64,000 bases of DNA from Acidobacteriota bacterium (GTDB lineage: Bacteria; Acidobacteriota; Thermoanaerobaculia; Gp7-AA8). The position numbers were made by a program, and so were the translations under genes. The notes beneath the pieces are model-generated. The model was not told where the DNA came from. It was given only the letters and a program-made list of their open reading frames with translations, and ran no database searches. Where the stretch lies: contig QHVT01000010.1 in assembly GCA_003223645.1 (NCBI GenBank), forward strand, positions 124,001 through 188,000. Reading direction: 5' to 3'. Position 1 is the stretch's first letter, and every line of letters begins with the position of its first letter. This document shows positions 16,223 to 24,134 of this stretch, piece by piece.

Positions 16223-17038
16223 TCACGACGACGTGGCCATCCGCTGCCGCCGAATGATCTTCCACACGAGCGCCGCCGCGAGCGAGAGCATTCCGAGAAT
16301 CGGTGCGACGTAGATCAGCAGCCAGATCGCCGTCGTCGCGATCGACTGCAGCACGTGCACGAGCGCGCGGCTCGCGTCTTTCATGATCACGACCGGCTGC
16401 CAGCCCGGCTCGACGACCGGCTGCGCGATGAAGTCGGGCGCGATCTCGAGCGACACCGAAGACATCGAAGTCACTTGCCCTAGATACCTCATGCGGCCTT
16501 TGATCTGTTCGATCTGCGCGCGAATGGTGGTGATCTGCTGATGGATCTCCAGCACTTCCTGCGCCTTCTTCGCATTTTTGCGAATATCGGTCATCAGCTC
16601 GCGCAACTCCGCTTCCGTCGCCTCGAGGTTGCGCAGCTGCGACTCGAGGTCGACGTACTCCTGGCTCACGTCCTCGCTGCTGATCGTCTCGTTCTCGACT
16701 CGCTTCGCGAACGTGCGGATCGCGGCGAGCGTCGACGTCAGCTTGTCGGACGGCACGCGCAGTGTCAGTGTCGCGCGCAGCAGCTCGCCGTCGCGCCAGA
16801 TGTGCGAGCCGGCGACGTATCCGCCCTGCGCTTCGATCGACTGCGTGACCGCGTCGACGGTTTTCGCCGTGTCGGCGACGATGATCTTCACGTTCGCCGT
16901 ACGCACGATCATGCGCGTCGCGGCAGCTTCTCCGGCAGGTTTCGGTTGCGCCATCACGGTGTCCGCGGCGACCGGAGCTTGTTCGTTCTTGCACGCGAAC
17001 GCGAGCACGAGAATCAACAGAGCGATGAGCTTTCTCAC
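16223..17038 (-). CDS. DUF4349 domain lipoprotein
   Basis: Membrane-anchored periplasmic protein. It has an N-terminal lipoprotein signal (LIALLILVLAFAC, with Cys as lipidation site), then a DUF4349 domain: NVKIIVADTAKTVDAVTQSI, followed by GGYVAGSHIWR and LTLRVPSDKL. A long coiled-coil (EYVDLESQLRNLEATEAELR and following) comes next, then a C-terminal transmembrane helix (AIWLLIYVAPILGMLSLAAA). GTG at 17038 is chosen over the one 12 bases upstream because GGAGG lies just ahead of it. Family members have no settled function; some resemble envelope-stress or lipoprotein assembly factors. The next gene upstream, macro, is separated by about 40 bp. Confidence 0.85.
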   Translation of the reverse strand: MRKLIALLILVLAFACKNEQAPVAADTVMAQPKPAGEAAATRMIVRTANVKIIVADTAKTVDAVTQSIEAQGGYVAGSHIWRDGELLRATLTLRVPSDKLTSTLAAIRTFAKRVENETISSEDVSQEYVDLESQLRNLEATEAELRELMTDIRKNAKKAQEVLEIHQQITTIRAQIEQIKGRMRYLGQVTSMSSVSLEIAPDFIAQPVVEPGWQPVVIMKDASRALVHVLQSIATTAIWLLIYVAPILGMLSLAAALVWKIIRRQRMATSS

Positions 17039-17078
17039 GATTTCCTCCACACGCTCCGTTGGACACGCGCGTGCGGAT

Positions 17079-17573
17079 TCAGGAAACCAACGCGCGCTCG
17101 TACGCGGCGCAAACGTCGGCGCCGAAGCAGGCGAAGATCACGCGATCGAGCTCGTGCTCGCGCGTGCGCACTTCGCGCACCGCGATCTCCGTGGCGGCGT
17201 CGATCGGATATCCGTACACGCCGCAGCTGATCGCGGGAAACGCGATCGTGCGGACGCCGTTCTCGATCGCGAGTCGCAGCGAATTGCGATAACACGACGC
17301 GAGCAATTCCGGCTCGTCCTGCGTTCCGCCGCGCCAGACCGGGCCGACGGTGTGAATGACGTGACGCGCCGGCAATCGATAGCCGCGCGTGATGCGCGCC
17401 TCGCCGGTCGGACAGCCGCGGAGCTTCTCGCACTCTTCGAGCAGCTGCGGTCCGGCCGCGCGATGGATCGCGCCGTCGACGCCGCCTCCGCCGAGGAGCG
17501 AGGAGTTGGCGGCGTTGACGATCGCGTCGACGTCGAGCTTCGTGATGTCGCCGCGATAAATCTCGAGACTCAC
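17079..17573 (-). CDS. macro domain protein (ADP-ribose/O-acetyl-ADP-ribose processing type)
   Basis: 164-residue single macro domain. The diagnostic blocks are present: [20 protein letters not shown] (adenosine/ribose loop) and [12 protein letters not shown] (diphosphate loop), with [10 protein letters not shown] between them. These match the MacroD-type proteins that remove ADP-ribose or deacetylate O-acetyl-ADP-ribose. The GTG start at 17573 overlaps the TGA of the EVE gene (GTGA). The longer reading to 17909 runs through that gene and is rejected. The tight coupling with EVE suggests a shared job in nucleotide or modified-nucleic-acid handling. Confidence 0.93.
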   Translation of the reverse strand: MSLEIYRGDITKLDVDAIVNAANSSLLGGGGVDGAIHRAAGPQLLEECEKLRGCPTGEARITRGYRLPARHVIHTVGPVWRGGTQDEPELLASCYRNSLRLAIENGVRTIAFPAISCGVYGYPIDAATEIAVREVRTREHELDRVIFACFGADVCAAYERALVS

Positions 17574-17983
17574 TTCTTCTTTCCGAGCTTCACGACGATG
17601 TCGTACTCCGCCTTCGTCACCGGCTGAATCGAGAGGCGCATCCCCTTCTTCGTCACGATCATGTTCTCGAGTCCCGGCGTCGCCTTCAGTGTGTCGAGCG
17701 ACACGATCTCCGGAAACTTCGCGACGAACTTGATGTCGACCATCGACCAGTTCGGATCCTTCTTCTCCGGCCGCGCCTCCGCGCTCACTTCCGCGAGTCC
17801 CGTCACGCCCGACGGATCCGCGCTGGACGCGTAGAACAACACTTTGTCGCCGACCGACATCTGATCGCGCATGAAATTGCGCGCCTGAAAATTGCGCACA
17901 CCTTCCCAACTGGTGGTGCTGTCGCGCTTGAGGTCATCGATCGAGTAAGCGGAGGGTTCGGATTTCATGAGCCAGTACTTCAT
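17570..17983 (-). CDS. EVE domain protein (PUA-like reader of modified bases)
   Basis: 137-residue single EVE domain. The family N-terminus [18 protein letters not shown] is followed by [34 protein letters not shown] and [14 protein letters not shown], all typical of EVE proteins that bind modified cytosine or adenine in nucleic acids. The C-terminus is basic (GKKK). It is first of a two-gene operon; its TGA overlaps the GTG of the macro domain gene. No methyltransferase or restriction gene is nearby, so a housekeeping RNA role is as likely as defence. Confidence 0.93.
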   Translation of the reverse strand: MKYWLMKSEPSAYSIDDLKRDSTTSWEGVRNFQARNFMRDQMSVGDKVLFYASSADPSGVTGLAEVSAEARPEKKDPNWSMVDIKFVAKFPEIVSLDTLKATPGLENMIVTKKGMRLSIQPVTKAEYDIVVKLGKKK

Positions 17984-18005
17984 AGGGCGTCATTCTAATC
18001 GTCGA

Positions 18006-18083
18006 CCTGTGGAGCGGCGGCCGCCCTCGGCCGCCGGATTCTCGCGAGGGGTCGGCGGCCGAGGGCGGCCGCCGCTCCACAGG
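18006..18083. repeat. GTGGAGCGGCGGCCGC-family inverted repeat
   Basis: It extends from CCTGTGGAGCGGCGGCCGCC to GGCGGCCGCCGCTCCACAGG, with inner complementarity around ATTCTCGCGAG. It is closest to 6813-6873. It lies in the divergent gap between EVE and the zinc peptidase, so any promoter for either gene must overlap or flank it. Confidence 0.85.
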
Positions 18084-18118
18084 AACATCGGGCACCCGTC
18101 TTGAAGCAGCGTCAACCG

Positions 18119-19153
18119 ATGGTCGCCTTCGAGCAGGCTCCGCCGGAAGCGCGCGCGCTTCTGGGCGTTCCGATTCGCGAGCTCGGGCTTTCGCTCGAGG
18201 CGTCGCCGGTGGCGCGTCTCGTCACGCAGATGTATGCGGAGCTGGAGTCGAAGGGGCTGCGTCGATTTCATCCGAATTGCTATCTCACGGACGAATGGGG
18301 ATGTCCGTCCGGCGAGCCGGTGATCGGGATTCCGTTTTACCTCGGCGATCCGCGCGTTGCGCACATCGAGGACGCGCTCAACGACGTCGAGAGCGAGCGC
18401 GAGATCATGATGTACCTGCGCCACGAAGCGGGTCACGCATTCAACTATGCGTACGAGCTGTATCGCTCCGTCGCGTGGCATCAGCTGTTCGGATCGTTCC
18501 GAAGGCCGTATCGCGACGACTATCCGTTCGTGCCGTTCTCGCGCGACTACGTGCGCCACATCGCCGGCTGGTACGCGCAGAAACATCCCGACGAGGATTT
18601 CGCGGAGTCGTTCGCGGTGTGGCTCGATCCCGACTCGCACTGGCGCGAGCGCTACGCGGGATGGGGCGCGATGCGGAAGCTGGAGTACGTCGAGCGCATC
18701 GCGCGCGAGCTCGGCGACGTCGATCCGCCCGTCGACATCGGTGAGACCGACATCACGGTCGAAGAGATGTCGCAAACGGTCGAGCAGTTCTATCGCGACT
18801 TCCAGGTCGACGAGACGCCGCTCATCTCGGACCTCGCGCTCGACACCGATCTCACCGACATCTTCGAGCGGCGCGCGCGCGCCGGCGGCCGCGACGTCCT
18901 CTCGGCCACGGAATTGCTGGCCGGCCACCGGCGTGACATCGTCGACAAAGTCAACTACTGGACCGGGGTGCGGCGCACGCTCGTGCGCGAACTGGTCCTG
19001 GCGATCGAGCGGCGGCTGCGCGAGCTCGATCTCGTCGCGTTCCGCGAGCGCAGCCGCGAACAGATGATGGAGCTGACCGTGTACATCACCGCGCTGGCGA
19101 TGACGTTCCTCACCGGCAAGAAGCCGCTGCGCCACCGGAGAGCCGCCCGATGA
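18119..19153 (+). CDS. putative zinc-binding metallopeptidase coupled to an ATP-grasp ligase
   Basis: A gluzincin-like zinc peptidase of about 344 residues. The active-site helix is LRHEAGHAFNYAY (H102-E103-x-x-H106 from this start), and a downstream glutamate in DEDFAESFAVWLDP would be the third zinc ligand. The spacing and sequence fit the putative zinc-binding metallopeptidase family. No signal peptide is visible, so it is probably cytoplasmic. A TTG at 18101 is an alternative start; neither has a strong Shine-Dalgarno sequence. Its TGA overlaps the ATG of the ATP-grasp gene (ATGA). The second half (TEEMSQTVEQFYRDFQ-like region to the basic tail) is helical and unassigned. Confidence 0.78.
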   Translation: MVAFEQAPPEARALLGVPIRELGLSLEASPVARLVTQMYAELESKGLRRFHPNCYLTDEWGCPSGEPVIGIPFYLGDPRVAHIEDALNDVESEREIMMYLRHEAGHAFNYAYELYRSVAWHQLFGSFRRPYRDDYPFVPFSRDYVRHIAGWYAQKHPDEDFAESFAVWLDPDSHWRERYAGWGAMRKLEYVERIARELGDVDPPVDIGETDITVEEMSQTVEQFYRDFQVDETPLISDLALDTDLTDIFERRARAGGRDVLSATELLAGHRRDIVDKVNYWTGVRRTLVRELVLAIERRLRELDLVAFRERSREQMMELTVYITALAMTFLTGKKPLRHRRAAR

Positions 19154-20163
19154 AGGTGACGATCCTCTTCAACACCTGGGAGGGATCCGAAAGCTATCCC
19201 GGTGAAAACGCGGAGGCACAATCGAAGAGCAAGCGCAAAAAGAAAAAGAAGAAGACCGACGTCGAGGCGATCTCCGACGCGCTCCGCGACCTCGGACATG
19301 AACCTTCCACACTCGCCGTCGACGGGCGCCAGCCGACGCTCACGCGCGTCGCGCGCCATCAGGCCGATCTCTTCTTCAATCTCGTCGAGTCGTATGCCGG
19401 CAACGACACGATGGAGATGCACTTCGCCGCCTATCTCGATCTCGTCGGGAAGAAGTACACCGGCGCCGGTCCGCAAGGTCTCTTCCTCGGCATGGACAAG
19501 ACCGTCGCCAAGAAAATCATCCGCTATCACGGCCTCTACACGCCTTACTCCGCGGTCGTCTACAAAGGCATCGTCGAGTCCGCGCAGGACATCAACTTTC
19601 CGGTGATCGTGAAGCCGGCCTCGGAAGACGCGTCGAAGGGAATCGATGCGGCCGCGGTGGTGAGCACGGTCAAGGACCTGCTCGAGCGCATCCACTATGT
19701 GCACTCCGAGTTCGACTGCGCCGCGCTGATCGAGGAGTACATCGAGGGCCGCGAGATCTACGCCGCGATCCTCGGCAACGATCGCCCCGAAGTCCTCCCG
19801 CCGATCGAGCTCGATCTCTCGAAGCTGCCGGAAGGCATGCCGCACATCGCCGGCTATGAAGTGAAGTTCGACGTCAACACCGCAGCCTATCGCAAGACGA
19901 AGTCGGCGCCCGCGCGCGATTTGTCCGACGAAGTGCTCGAGTCGATCGAGCACACCGCGACCACGGCATTCCGCGCGATCAAACTGCGCGACTACGGCCG
20001 CCTCGACCTGCGCGTGACGGATAAAGGACGCGTGTATGTCCTCGAAGCGAATCCGAATCCGTGGCTCGATCCCGCGTCGGAGTACGCGATGGCGGTGAAA
20101 GAGAGCGGGCGTTCGTACACGCAGCTGATCGGAGAGATCGTCGAGTCAGCGATGCGGCGGTAG
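19150..20163 (+). CDS. ATP-grasp ligase, D-Ala-D-Ala ligase-like
   Basis: 337-residue ATP-grasp enzyme resembling D-alanine-D-alanine ligases. The core is seen in FFNLVESYAGNDTMEMHFAA, YTGAGPQGLFLGMDKTVAKK, FPVIVKPASEDASKGID, LIEEYIEGREIYAAILG and the metal-binding VLEANPNPWLDP. It differs from a normal Ddl in having a lysine-rich insert near residues 28-36 (KSKRKKKKKK) and in lacking a mur/fts neighbourhood. It overlaps the zinc peptidase gene by 4 bp. A ligase that joins amino acids or peptides plus a coupled peptidase suggests a peptide-conjugation or tagging pair, but the substrate is unknown. Confidence 0.85.
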   Translation: MKVTILFNTWEGSESYPGENAEAQSKSKRKKKKKKTDVEAISDALRDLGHEPSTLAVDGRQPTLTRVARHQADLFFNLVESYAGNDTMEMHFAAYLDLVGKKYTGAGPQGLFLGMDKTVAKKIIRYHGLYTPYSAVVYKGIVESAQDINFPVIVKPASEDASKGIDAAAVVSTVKDLLERIHYVHSEFDCAALIEEYIEGREIYAAILGNDRPEVLPPIELDLSKLPEGMPHIAGYEVKFDVNTAAYRKTKSAPARDLSDEVLESIEHTATTAFRAIKLRDYGRLDLRVTDKGRVYVLEANPNPWLDPASEYAMAVKESGRSYTQLIGEIVESAMRR

Positions 20164-20265
20164 TGTCATTCCGAGCCGCACAGACGGCGAGGAATCCCCG
20201 GCGTAAGGACGCTGCTCGCTAGTCGGCGGGGGATCCTTCGCCGTCTTCGCGGCTCAGGATGACAC
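20164..20265. repeat. GTGTCATTCCGAGCC-family inverted repeat between convergent genes
   Basis: The arms GTGTCATTCCGAGCCGC and GCGGCTCAGGATGACAC pair, with an inner matching pair around GGATTCC and GGATCC. It belongs to the same family as 2621-2719. It begins just after the ATP-grasp stop and overlaps the last codons of the aminotransferase, so it contributes to both 3' ends. Confidence 0.85.
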
Positions 20266-21483
20266 TCGGTACTGCTCCAACGCCACCCGCAACACCTCCA
20301 CCGCCGCCCGCAGGTCGTGCTCGTTGAGCACGTACGCGATGCGCACTTCGTCGTGGCCGAGGTCGGAGGCGTAGAAGCCGCGCGCGGGGGAGAGCATCAC
20401 CGTGGCGCCGTTGTGCGAGAAGTCGGTGAGCAGCCAGATCGCGAAGTCTTCGGCATTTTCGATCGGGAGGCGCGCGACGAAGTAGAACGCGCCTTCCGGC
20501 TTGGTGAAGAAGACGCCGGGGATCGACGTGAGTCCTTCGTAGAGCACGTCGCGGCGGTGCTGGTATTCGGCGACGACGTCGCGTGTGTAATCGTCGCCGA
20601 CGTTTTCCGCGCCGAGGGCGATGAACTGCGCGAGACCCGGCGGCGAGAGGCGGCCCTGCGCCATGCGCAGGCAGCCTTCGTAGACGTCGGTGTTGCGCGT
20701 GATGAGAGCGCCGAGGCGGATGCCGCAGGCGCTGTAGCGCTTGGAGAGACTGTCGACCACAATCACGAAGTCGTGCGCGTTCTCGAGCTGCAGCGCGCTG
20801 ACCGCGGTGCGGCCGTCGTAGACGAACTCGCGATAGACCTCGTCGGAGATGAGAAAGAGGCCGTGATCGCGGCAGAACGACGCGACCATCTCCAGCTCTT
20901 CGCGCGAGTAGACGGTGCCGGTGGGATTGTTCGGATTGCAGAGCAGCACGATGCGCGTGCGCGGCGTGAGCGCGCGCTCCCACACGTGGCGCTGCGGAAC
21001 GTGGAAGCCGTCGCGTCCGCGGCTCGTGACCGGCACGATGTTGAGGCCGGCCATCGTCGCAAAGGCGAGATAGTTCGCGTAGTACGGCTCGACGACGAGC
21101 ACGTCGTCGCCTTCGTTCGCGCAGGCAAGCATCGCGAAGAGAATCGCCTCGCTGCCGCCGGTCGTCGCGAGGATCTGCGACGTGTGCAGCGATGCGCCGA
21201 CGCGACGCTCGTAGTAGCGCTGCAGCATCGACAGGAACTCGGGCGTGCCGGTGGAGGGCGAATACTCGAGCACGCGCACGTCGAGCTGCGCGAGTCGATC
21301 GCGCATGCAGGCCGGCGTCTCGATGTCGGGCTGGCCGATGTTGAGGTGATAGACGTGCGTGCCGCGCGCCTTCGCGACTTCCGCGAGCGGCGCGAGCTTG
21401 CGGATCGGCGAAGCCGGCATGCGCGCCGCGCGGTCGGAGACGGCGGGCGCGCGGCGCGTTTCGAGCTCGTCGAGCGACACCAT
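20254..21483 (-). CDS. class I PLP aminotransferase (aspartate aminotransferase-like)
   Basis: 409-residue fold-type I aminotransferase. The conserved substrate-arm text is HLNIGQPDIETP, the cofactor ring stack is TGGSEAILFAMLA, then come LLCNPNNPTGTVYSREEL and LISDEVYREFVY. The PLP lysine lies in VVDSLSKRYSACGIRLGAL, and the carboxylate-binding arginine in HDEVRIAYVLN. Such enzymes transaminate amino acids, but the substrate is not fixed. Its ATG shares one base with the TAA of the 54-aa gene upstream (TAATG), so it is probably translationally coupled. The C-terminus lies within an inverted repeat. Confidence 0.93.
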   Translation of the reverse strand: MVSLDELETRRAPAVSDRAARMPASPIRKLAPLAEVAKARGTHVYHLNIGQPDIETPACMRDRLAQLDVRVLEYSPSTGTPEFLSMLQRYYERRVGASLHTSQILATTGGSEAILFAMLACANEGDDVLVVEPYYANYLAFATMAGLNIVPVTSRGRDGFHVPQRHVWERALTPRTRIVLLCNPNNPTGTVYSREELEMVASFCRDHGLFLISDEVYREFVYDGRTAVSALQLENAHDFVIVVDSLSKRYSACGIRLGALITRNTDVYEGCLRMAQGRLSPPGLAQFIALGAENVGDDYTRDVVAEYQHRRDVLYEGLTSIPGVFFTKPEGAFYFVARLPIENAEDFAIWLLTDFSHNGATVMLSPARGFYASDLGHDEVRIAYVLNEHDLRAAVEVLRVALEQYRVSS

Positions 21484-21647
21484 TACTTCTTCTTCGCCGC
21501 GCTCCTCATCGCGGGATGTTTGGCCTGCTTCTCCGTCTGCGCGAGCTCCTGTTTCGGGCGCTCGCGATCGTCCAGCCGGTCAGAGCCATCGCTCTGTCCG
21601 CTTCCGCCGACTTTGTAGTAGTTCTGGTTCGGATGTTGTTTGCTCAT
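21483..21647 (-). CDS. 54-aa highly polar microprotein coupled to the aminotransferase
   Basis: The product opens MSKQHPNQNYYKVGGSGQSD and ends in a lysine run (AAKKK). It is rich in Gln, Asp, Arg and Lys, has no Cys and no hydrophobic segment, and is probably disordered. The stop TAA and the aminotransferase ATG overlap as TAATG, and the gap to the DPP IV gene upstream is only 8 bases, so it sits inside an operon. I do not recognise the family, although short KQHPN...YYK-type proteins feel familiar from other soil bacteria. Confidence 0.6.
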   Translation of the reverse strand: MSKQHPNQNYYKVGGSGQSDGSDRLDDRERPKQELAQTEKQAKHPAMRSAAKKK

Positions 21648-21655
21648 GCGTCCCG

Positions 21656-23881
21656 TTACTGCGAACCGGTTGCCAGCAGATTCCTGCGAATGAACTCCAA
21701 AACCGTCTTCTGCAAGTGCGCGATCGTCTTCTTGTCCGTCACGCTGTGCCTCGTCCGCGGGTACATCATCAGCTCGAACGTTTTCCCCTCGCGCTGCAGC
21801 TCGTAGGCGAACTGATACGTGTTCTGCGCGTGGACGTTGTCGTCCGTGGTTCCGTGGATCAACAACAACCGGCCGTGCAAATTCTTGGCGGCGAAACGCG
21901 GCGAGCTTTTGCGATAGCCGTCGGGGTTGTTCTGCGGCATGAGCATATAGCGCTCGGTGTAGATGCTGTCGTAGTCGCGCCAGTCGGCGACCGTGCCGCC
22001 GGCGATGCCGGCCGAGAACATCGTGCTGTGCGTCAGCGCGTAGCTGACCATGAAGCCGCCGTAGCTCCACCCCTGCAGCATCACGCGGTTGCCGTTGACG
22101 TACGGCTGTGACTTGAGCCAGGTGATGCCGTCCTCGATGTCGCGCAGCTCCAGTTCGCCGAAATTCTTGTAGACCGGCCACGCCGACACCGCGCCTTTGC
22201 CGCTCCCCGTGCGGTTGTCGCATAGCCAGACGATCACGCCCTGCTGCGCGAGGAAGTAGTGGAACAGCCCGCGCGTCGACGACTTGTCCCACGCGTTCTT
22301 CACCATCGGCGCGTGCGGGCCGGCGTAGAGCGGCTGATAGACGGGATACTTTTTCGCCGGATCGAAATTCGCCGGCTTGATGATCATCGCTTCCATCGGG
22401 AAGCCGTCGCGCGTCTTCACCTGCAAGAGCTCCGCGCGCGGAAGGTTATACGCAGCCAGCGCCGCGACTTTGTTCTCGTCCACGACGTGCGCGAGCTTGC
22501 CGGCGGAGTCGTACACGCGCACCTGATCGGGCGTACGCAGATCGCTCCACTTGTCGGCGTAGCGCGTGAGCGACGGATTGAACGTCGCCGCGTGCGTCCC
22601 TTCCTGCGACGACAGCCGCTCGAATCCGCTGCCGTCGAGTCTCACGCGATCGACGTCCTGTCCGATCGCGCTGCGCTCGGTCGACGAAAAGTAAACATAC
22701 GTACCATCGCTGCCGTAGAGGTCGTGCACTTCCCAGTCGCCGCTCGTGAGCTGCTTCTCGAGCGTGCCGTCGTTTTTGTAGCGATAGATGTGGCGCCATC
22801 CGCTGCGCTCGCTCTGCCAGAGAAACGAGCCGTCCTTCAGCCAAACCGGATTCGCGATGGGATCGACCCATGTCTTCGTCGTCTCGTGAATGACGGTGGA
22901 GGACAGGCAATCCTGCCTGTCCCGGACAGGCGAGATCGCCTGTCTCCCACAATCCGCGAACACGAGATCGAGCCACGTCTGCTCGCGGTTCTGCACCTGA
23001 TAGCTGAGCGTGTCGCCGTTCCAGGCGACGTTGACGATCAGGAACTCGCCGGACGAATAGCGCTCGTTGTCGATCGCCGTCGCCTTGCCGCCGCTCGCCG
23101 GCACGACGAACAGCTTCGCGCGCGGATTCGGATCGCCGGCCCTCGGATAGTCGTAGACCTTCACGTCGAGGGGATACGGGATGTGATCGACGATCGTGAA
23201 CTCCGGCACCGGACCCTCGTCGAGCTGCAGAAACGCAATGCGCGACGAATCGGGACTCCACCAATAGCCCTTGAAGATCCCGCGGCCGTACACCTCTTCC
23301 TGATAGACGTAGTCGAGCTTCCCGTTGAGAAGCTGCGCGTTGCCATCGGTCGTGAGCTGGCGCTCGCGGCCGGCGAGGTCGACGACGAACAAGTTGTTCG
23401 CGCGAATGAACGCGATTCGTTTCCCGTCCGGACTGAACGTCGCTTCCTCTTCCTTCCCCGCCGTCGACGTCACACGCGTCACGCTGTTGCGGCCGAGGTC
23501 GTAGAGATACAGGTCGTCGGCGAGATCGAGAACGATCGCGCTCTTCTTCGCATCGAACTTCAGGTCATCGAGCTCCGTCGCCGACTTCGCGACGTCCGCC
23601 GAGAGTCCCGCATCCTGCAACGCGCGCTGCAGCTTCGCCTTGTCGAAGAACGGCCGCGACTTGCCGGTGGCAGTGTCGAAGAGACGCCACTCCACGAGAT
23701 CGCCCTTCTCATCCGTCTTCGGCCAGACGAACGTCGAGTCATCGATCCACTCGAACCCGCTCTGGATCGCGCCGCTGAAGTACACGCGCTGCGTCGGGTC
23801 ATACAGCGCATCGAACGTGATCTCTTTTTTCTGCGCGAGGAGAGGAAGAGCTACGAGAAGCAGAAGGAGGAGTCTGCGCAT
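21656..23881 (-). CDS. dipeptidyl peptidase IV-like S9 serine peptidase
   Basis: Exported 741-residue prolyl-oligopeptidase-family enzyme (S9B) that removes X-Pro or X-Ala dipeptides from peptide N-termini. A signal peptide (MRRLLLLLLVALPLLAQ) is followed by an eight-bladed propeller region and the alpha/beta-hydrolase domain with nucleophile S606 in GWSYGGFM, aspartate in IHGTTDDNVH and histidine in RTRHSV. The start at 23881 opens on the signal peptide; a longer reading enters an upstream repeat. Between the strands LDLVFAD and VIHETTKTWVD there is an in-frame insert encoded by a palindromic element (22896-22950). It adds about 18 residues that family members are not expected to have. Confidence 0.92.
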   Translation of the reverse strand: MRRLLLLLLVALPLLAQKKEITFDALYDPTQRVYFSGAIQSGFEWIDDSTFVWPKTDEKGDLVEWRLFDTATGKSRPFFDKAKLQRALQDAGLSADVAKSATELDDLKFDAKKSAIVLDLADDLYLYDLGRNSVTRVTSTAGKEEEATFSPDGKRIAFIRANNLFVVDLAGRERQLTTDGNAQLLNGKLDYVYQEEVYGRGIFKGYWWSPDSSRIAFLQLDEGPVPEFTIVDHIPYPLDVKVYDYPRAGDPNPRAKLFVVPASGGKATAIDNERYSSGEFLIVNVAWNGDTLSYQVQNREQTWLDLVFADCGRQAISPVRDRQDCLSSTVIHETTKTWVDPIANPVWLKDGSFLWQSERSGWRHIYRYKNDGTLEKQLTSGDWEVHDLYGSDGTYVYFSSTERSAIGQDVDRVRLDGSGFERLSSQEGTHAATFNPSLTRYADKWSDLRTPDQVRVYDSAGKLAHVVDENKVAALAAYNLPRAELLQVKTRDGFPMEAMIIKPANFDPAKKYPVYQPLYAGPHAPMVKNAWDKSSTRGLFHYFLAQQGVIVWLCDNRTGSGKGAVSAWPVYKNFGELELRDIEDGITWLKSQPYVNGNRVMLQGWSYGGFMVSYALTHSTMFSAGIAGGTVADWRDYDSIYTERYMLMPQNNPDGYRKSSPRFAAKNLHGRLLLIHGTTDDNVHAQNTYQFAYELQREGKTFELMMYPRTRHSVTDKKTIAHLQKTVLEFIRRNLLATGSQ
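22896..22950. repeat. Palindromic element inside the DPP IV coding sequence
   Basis: The arms 22896-22922 and 22924-22950 match at 22 of 27 positions as reverse complements (GTGGAGGACAGGC and GCCTGTCTCCCAC). The reading frame stays open through the element and encodes a Cys/Arg-rich stretch (CGRQAISPVRDRQDC). It resembles the element inside the M1 aminopeptidase gene, with the same GACAGGC/GCCTGTC words. Confidence 0.88.
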
Positions 23882-23888
23882 GGCGCGC

Positions 23889-24030
23889 GGGACTCTAGCA
23901 GAACGCGACTGCACGCCTGTGCTCCCGCGCCCGCGCCCGTGCCCGCTCCCGTGCCCCGGGCGGGTGGCGAGCGAAGCGACAGAACCCACCCACCCCGGGC
24001 GCGGGAGCGGGCACGGGCGCGGGAGCGGGC
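23889..24030. repeat. CGCGCCCG-array inverted repeat, copy 3, with conserved flank
   Basis: The inverted array spans 23921-24030, with a core in reverse orientation (GGCGAGCGAAGCGACAGAAC). To its left, bases about 23889-23916 (beginning GACTCTAGCAGAACGCGACT) are identical to the left flank of copy 4 at about 32480-32507. The unit is therefore larger than the palindrome alone. It lies in the divergent gap between DPP IV and the phosphatase gene. Confidence 0.85.
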
Positions 24031-24134
24031 GGCGGGTACACGTCGGAACGCCGCCGTCTTCGGCGGCTGGCCCGGCGGCGTCCTCGCGGACGCGTGTAGG
24101 CGCATAATCATGCACATACTCACAAAAGTTTGAT

